Shown piece after piece: positions 7,459 through 8,886 of a stretch of 8,886 bases of DNA. The stretch spans positions 1-8,886 of the forward strand of contig SLGA01000170.1 of the NCBI GenBank assembly GCA_007123985.1, given 5' to 3'. The position numbers and the translations under genes are program-made. This DNA is from Balneolaceae bacterium. Lineage in GTDB: Bacteria; Bacteroidota; Rhodothermia; Balneolales; Balneolaceae. Below the pieces are notes generated by a model. The model did no database searches, was not told where the DNA came from, and saw nothing but the letters and a program-made list of their open reading frames with translations. Each line of letters opens with the position of its first letter. The stretch's first letter is position 1.

Positions 7459-8454
7459 ATGGTTGATAAGATCTACCAAGCAGTTGTTGCCTATAATGAT
7501 GGGAGTAAATTCTCTCAAACCATAAAAGACTGTTCTTTGTCAGATCTGCCGGATAACGATGTTCTGATCAGGGTTCATTATTCATCATTAAATTACAAAG
7601 ATGCTCTGTCTGCAACCGGGCATAAAGGTATCACAAAGCAGTACCCCTTCACACCTGGAATTGATGCCGCAGGGGTTGTTGTGTATAGTAGATCAACTGC
7701 CTTTAAAGAGGGTGATGAAGTAATCGTAACCAGTTATGATCTTGGAATGAATACACCGGGTGGTTTTGGTCAATATATTTCTGTTCCTGCTGACTGGATT
7801 GTTCCCCTTCCGAAAAATCTTTCACTGAAAGAGAGTATGATGATAGGCACATCTGGTTTAACAGCAGCAATTGGTGCATATAAAATCATGAATCACTCTT
7901 TTAATTCAGATAATCCTAACGTACTTATAACAGGTGCCACGGGGGCTGTTGGTTCTTTTTCTGTTGCCTTGTTATCTCATTTAGATTTACATGTGACTGC
8001 TGCTACCGGTAAAAATGACCAACTTGATTTTTTGAAAACATTAGGTGCCTCCGAAGTGATTAACAGAGATAAAGTCCAAAATGTGGAAGAACATCCGCTG
8101 CTAACCGGAAAATGGTCTGCAGCCATTGATACTGTGGGTGGTGAAATGCTTGCTGCCGTTATTCGTCAAATTAAACACAACGGTATTGTAGCTTGCTGCG
8201 GAAATGTATTGGGTAATCAGCTTCAAACAAATATACTTCCGTTTATTTTAAGAGGTATTACGTTGGCGGGTATTGACTCCGGTATTACTTTGATGGAATT
8301 GAGAACAAAAATATGGAATAGACTTGCGGAAGACTGGAAGCCGGTTAATTTGCATAAATTGTCGAGGGAAATTTCATTTTTTGATCTGCCTGATGAATTT
8401 CAAAAAATTTTGGATGGAAAGCAGGTTGGAAAAGTTTTGATAAATCTTTTGTAA
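7459..8454 (+). CDS. YhdH/AcuI-family NADPH-dependent acrylyl-CoA reductase-like oxidoreductase
   Basis: A 331-residue zinc-free medium-chain dehydrogenase/reductase. The wording fits the YhdH/AcuI family, whose characterised members reduce acryloyl-CoA to propionyl-CoA and so detoxify a reactive electrophile: SSLNYKDALSATGHKGI (42-58), YPFTPGIDAAG (62-72), GDEVIVTSYDLGMNTPGGFG (85-104), ADWIVPLP, IGTSGLTAA (129-137), ITGATGAVGS (157-166), LGASEVINRD, WSAAIDTVGG (219-228) and PFILRGITLAGIDS (261-274). All family blocks are present, so the protein looks intact. The nucleotide-binding loop reads GATGAVG where GATGGVG is more usual, a small change not expected to abolish binding. It starts 7 bases after the ALDH stop, so it is co-transcribed with the SDR and ALDH genes. 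It could handle an unsaturated acyl-CoA or enone arising from the same substrate. A broader quinone or enone reductase role cannot be excluded. Confidence 0.88.
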   Translation: MVDKIYQAVVAYNDGSKFSQTIKDCSLSDLPDNDVLIRVHYSSLNYKDALSATGHKGITKQYPFTPGIDAAGVVVYSRSTAFKEGDEVIVTSYDLGMNTPGGFGQYISVPADWIVPLPKNLSLKESMMIGTSGLTAAIGAYKIMNHSFNSDNPNVLITGATGAVGSFSVALLSHLDLHVTAATGKNDQLDFLKTLGASEVINRDKVQNVEEHPLLTGKWSAAIDTVGGEMLAAVIRQIKHNGIVACCGNVLGNQLQTNILPFILRGITLAGIDSGITLMELRTKIWNRLAEDWKPVNLHKLSREISFFDLPDEFQKILDGKQVGKVLINLL

Positions 8455-8496
8455 AAAAAGTGTAAGGTTTTCGAGTTTTCCTGTTCATACAATAAA

Positions 8497-8502
8497 AAGG
8501 TG
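8497..8502 (+). promoter_or_regulatory. Ribosome binding site of the small gene
   Basis: AAGGTG ends five bases before the ATG at 8508, after an A-rich run. It supports translation of the small protein in a window where most genes lack such a site. Confidence 0.5.
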
Positions 8503-8507
8503 TCTGT

Positions 8508-8735
8508 ATGAAAAGTATTCACAAAAAAATTCATCAGTTTATTCGCGGCAATCTTTCAGAAGAGGAAACTGATCACCTGCATCAGGTTATATTGAATAAA
8601 AAAATCTGGCGTGATTATTTAATCACAGAACTAACTGCATATCAAATCAGATTTGATAACAGTTCAGATATGGGGCAAATGATCGAAAGATCCATTTCAA
8701 GGTTTTCGTCTGACAATGGTCACTCCCCTTGTTGA
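8508..8735 (+). CDS. Small protein resembling the N-terminus of FecR/anti-sigma proteins
   Basis: A 75-residue protein not recognised with certainty. Residues 5-50 (IHQFIRGNLSEEETDHLHQ, then ILNKKIWRDYLITELTAY) have the pattern seen at the N-terminus of FecR-like and other anti-sigma proteins: a helix, a G-x-L-S-x-E-E turn, then a helix with Lxx(I/L)LxxxxxxRDYL. No transmembrane segment or FecR domain follows, so it is either a stand-alone small protein or the remnant of a longer one. The remaining tail is polar and ends in a single cysteine. Start choice rests on the AAGGTG ribosome site and the lack of an alternative. It begins 53 bases after the MDR gene, so it could be read from the same transcript or from its own promoter. 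Its last 16 bases overlap the end of the convergent WYL regulator gene. Confidence 0.5.
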   Translation: MKSIHKKIHQFIRGNLSEEETDHLHQVILNKKIWRDYLITELTAYQIRFDNSSDMGQMIERSISRFSSDNGHSPC

Positions 8736-8886
8736 TGTAACATTTCTCTCAACAGCTTCTCTCTTTTTTCAATCAGCTCCTCCGGACCGAGAATCTCTAC
8801 TCTATTTCCAAACTGCAAAAACCATTCGTTCAGAAAGTCAAGATTTTCGAAGCGAAACCAAACTTTAATTTTTTCGTTATTTACTG
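8720..8886 (-). CDS. WYL-domain transcriptional regulator, C-terminal end (cut by the window edge)
   Basis: The last 54 codons of a gene entering from the right edge on the minus strand, ending with TGA at 8722-8720. The translation includes IKVWFRFENLDFLNEWFLQFG, continuing NRVEILGPEELIEKR. This is the typical end of the WYL C-terminal extension (WCX): a beta strand, a helix ending in W-x-x-x-FG, the V-E-(V/I)-L-x-P-E-x-L block, then a charged helix. Such proteins are usually HTH (DeoR-like/YafY) transcription factors that sense a ligand through the WYL domain. The HTH and the WYL motif itself lie outside the window, so regulator function is inferred from the tail alone. The 3' end overlaps the small plus-strand gene tail-to-tail by 16 bases. 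Confidence 0.7.
   Translation of the reverse strand, partial: VNNEKIKVWFRFENLDFLNEWFLQFGNRVEILGPEELIEKREKLLREMLHQQGE

Noticed and set aside
8465..8493. Promoter before the small gene with TACAAT at 8488-8493
   Set aside because: No acceptable -35 or Bacteroidota -33 element is found at the right distance, so it cannot be distinguished from chance in AT-rich DNA.
8720..8886. Defence island suggested by the WYL regulator
   Set aside because: WYL proteins can regulate defence genes, but only the tail is present and nothing else in the window resembles a defence, CRISPR or mobile-element gene.

Overview
The window looks like chromosomal DNA from a moderately AT-rich bacterium, most probably a member of Bacteroidota or a close relative such as Balneolia/Rhodothermia. 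This rests on the mix of families (M28 lipoprotein peptidase with PA domain, lipoprotein lactonase, ChaN-like protein beside hemB) and on the scarcity of Shine-Dalgarno sequences: only hemB and the last small gene have a convincing one. The taxonomic placement is inference; there is no rRNA or marker gene here.

Left half, all on the minus strand, read from right to left: an exported lipoprotein M28 metallopeptidase (3914-2259), a ChaN-like haem-binding-fold protein with a signal peptide (2174-1308), hemB for porphobilinogen synthase (1287-304), and the first 72 codons of the membrane protease gene htpX (216 to the left edge). Gaps are 84, 20 and 87 bases. The ChaN-like gene and hemB are almost certainly co-transcribed and suggest a tetrapyrrole link. 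M28 and htpX may only be co-oriented neighbours.

A divergent intergenic region (3915-4082) carries a spaced inverted repeat built on an AAATATTT core and may control both M28 and the rightward genes.

Right half, plus strand: a lipoprotein seven-bladed propeller of the lactonase family (4083-5231), then a tight metabolic operon: an SDR resembling the retinol/17-beta-hydroxysteroid (SDR16C) group (5260-6084), a class-3 (fatty-aldehyde type) aldehyde dehydrogenase overlapping it by ATGA (6081-7451), and a YhdH/AcuI-type acrylyl-CoA reductase-like MDR enzyme 7 bases later (7459-8454). The first two could turn a hydrophobic alcohol into an aldehyde and then an acid. The third would reduce an activated alkene or enone. 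The ALDH gene in particular is visibly AT-richer than the left half.

Right edge: a 75-residue small protein resembling the N-terminus of FecR/anti-sigma proteins (8508-8735). It converges on, and overlaps by 16 bases, the 3' end of a WYL-type transcriptional regulator on the minus strand (8886-8720, partial).

I see no RNA gene, mobile element, CRISPR array or clear defence system. Most of the window is ordinary housekeeping and metabolic sequence. The parts worth a second look are the ChaN-hemB pairing, the SDR-ALDH-MDR operon, the divergent promoter and the small orphan gene at the right edge.
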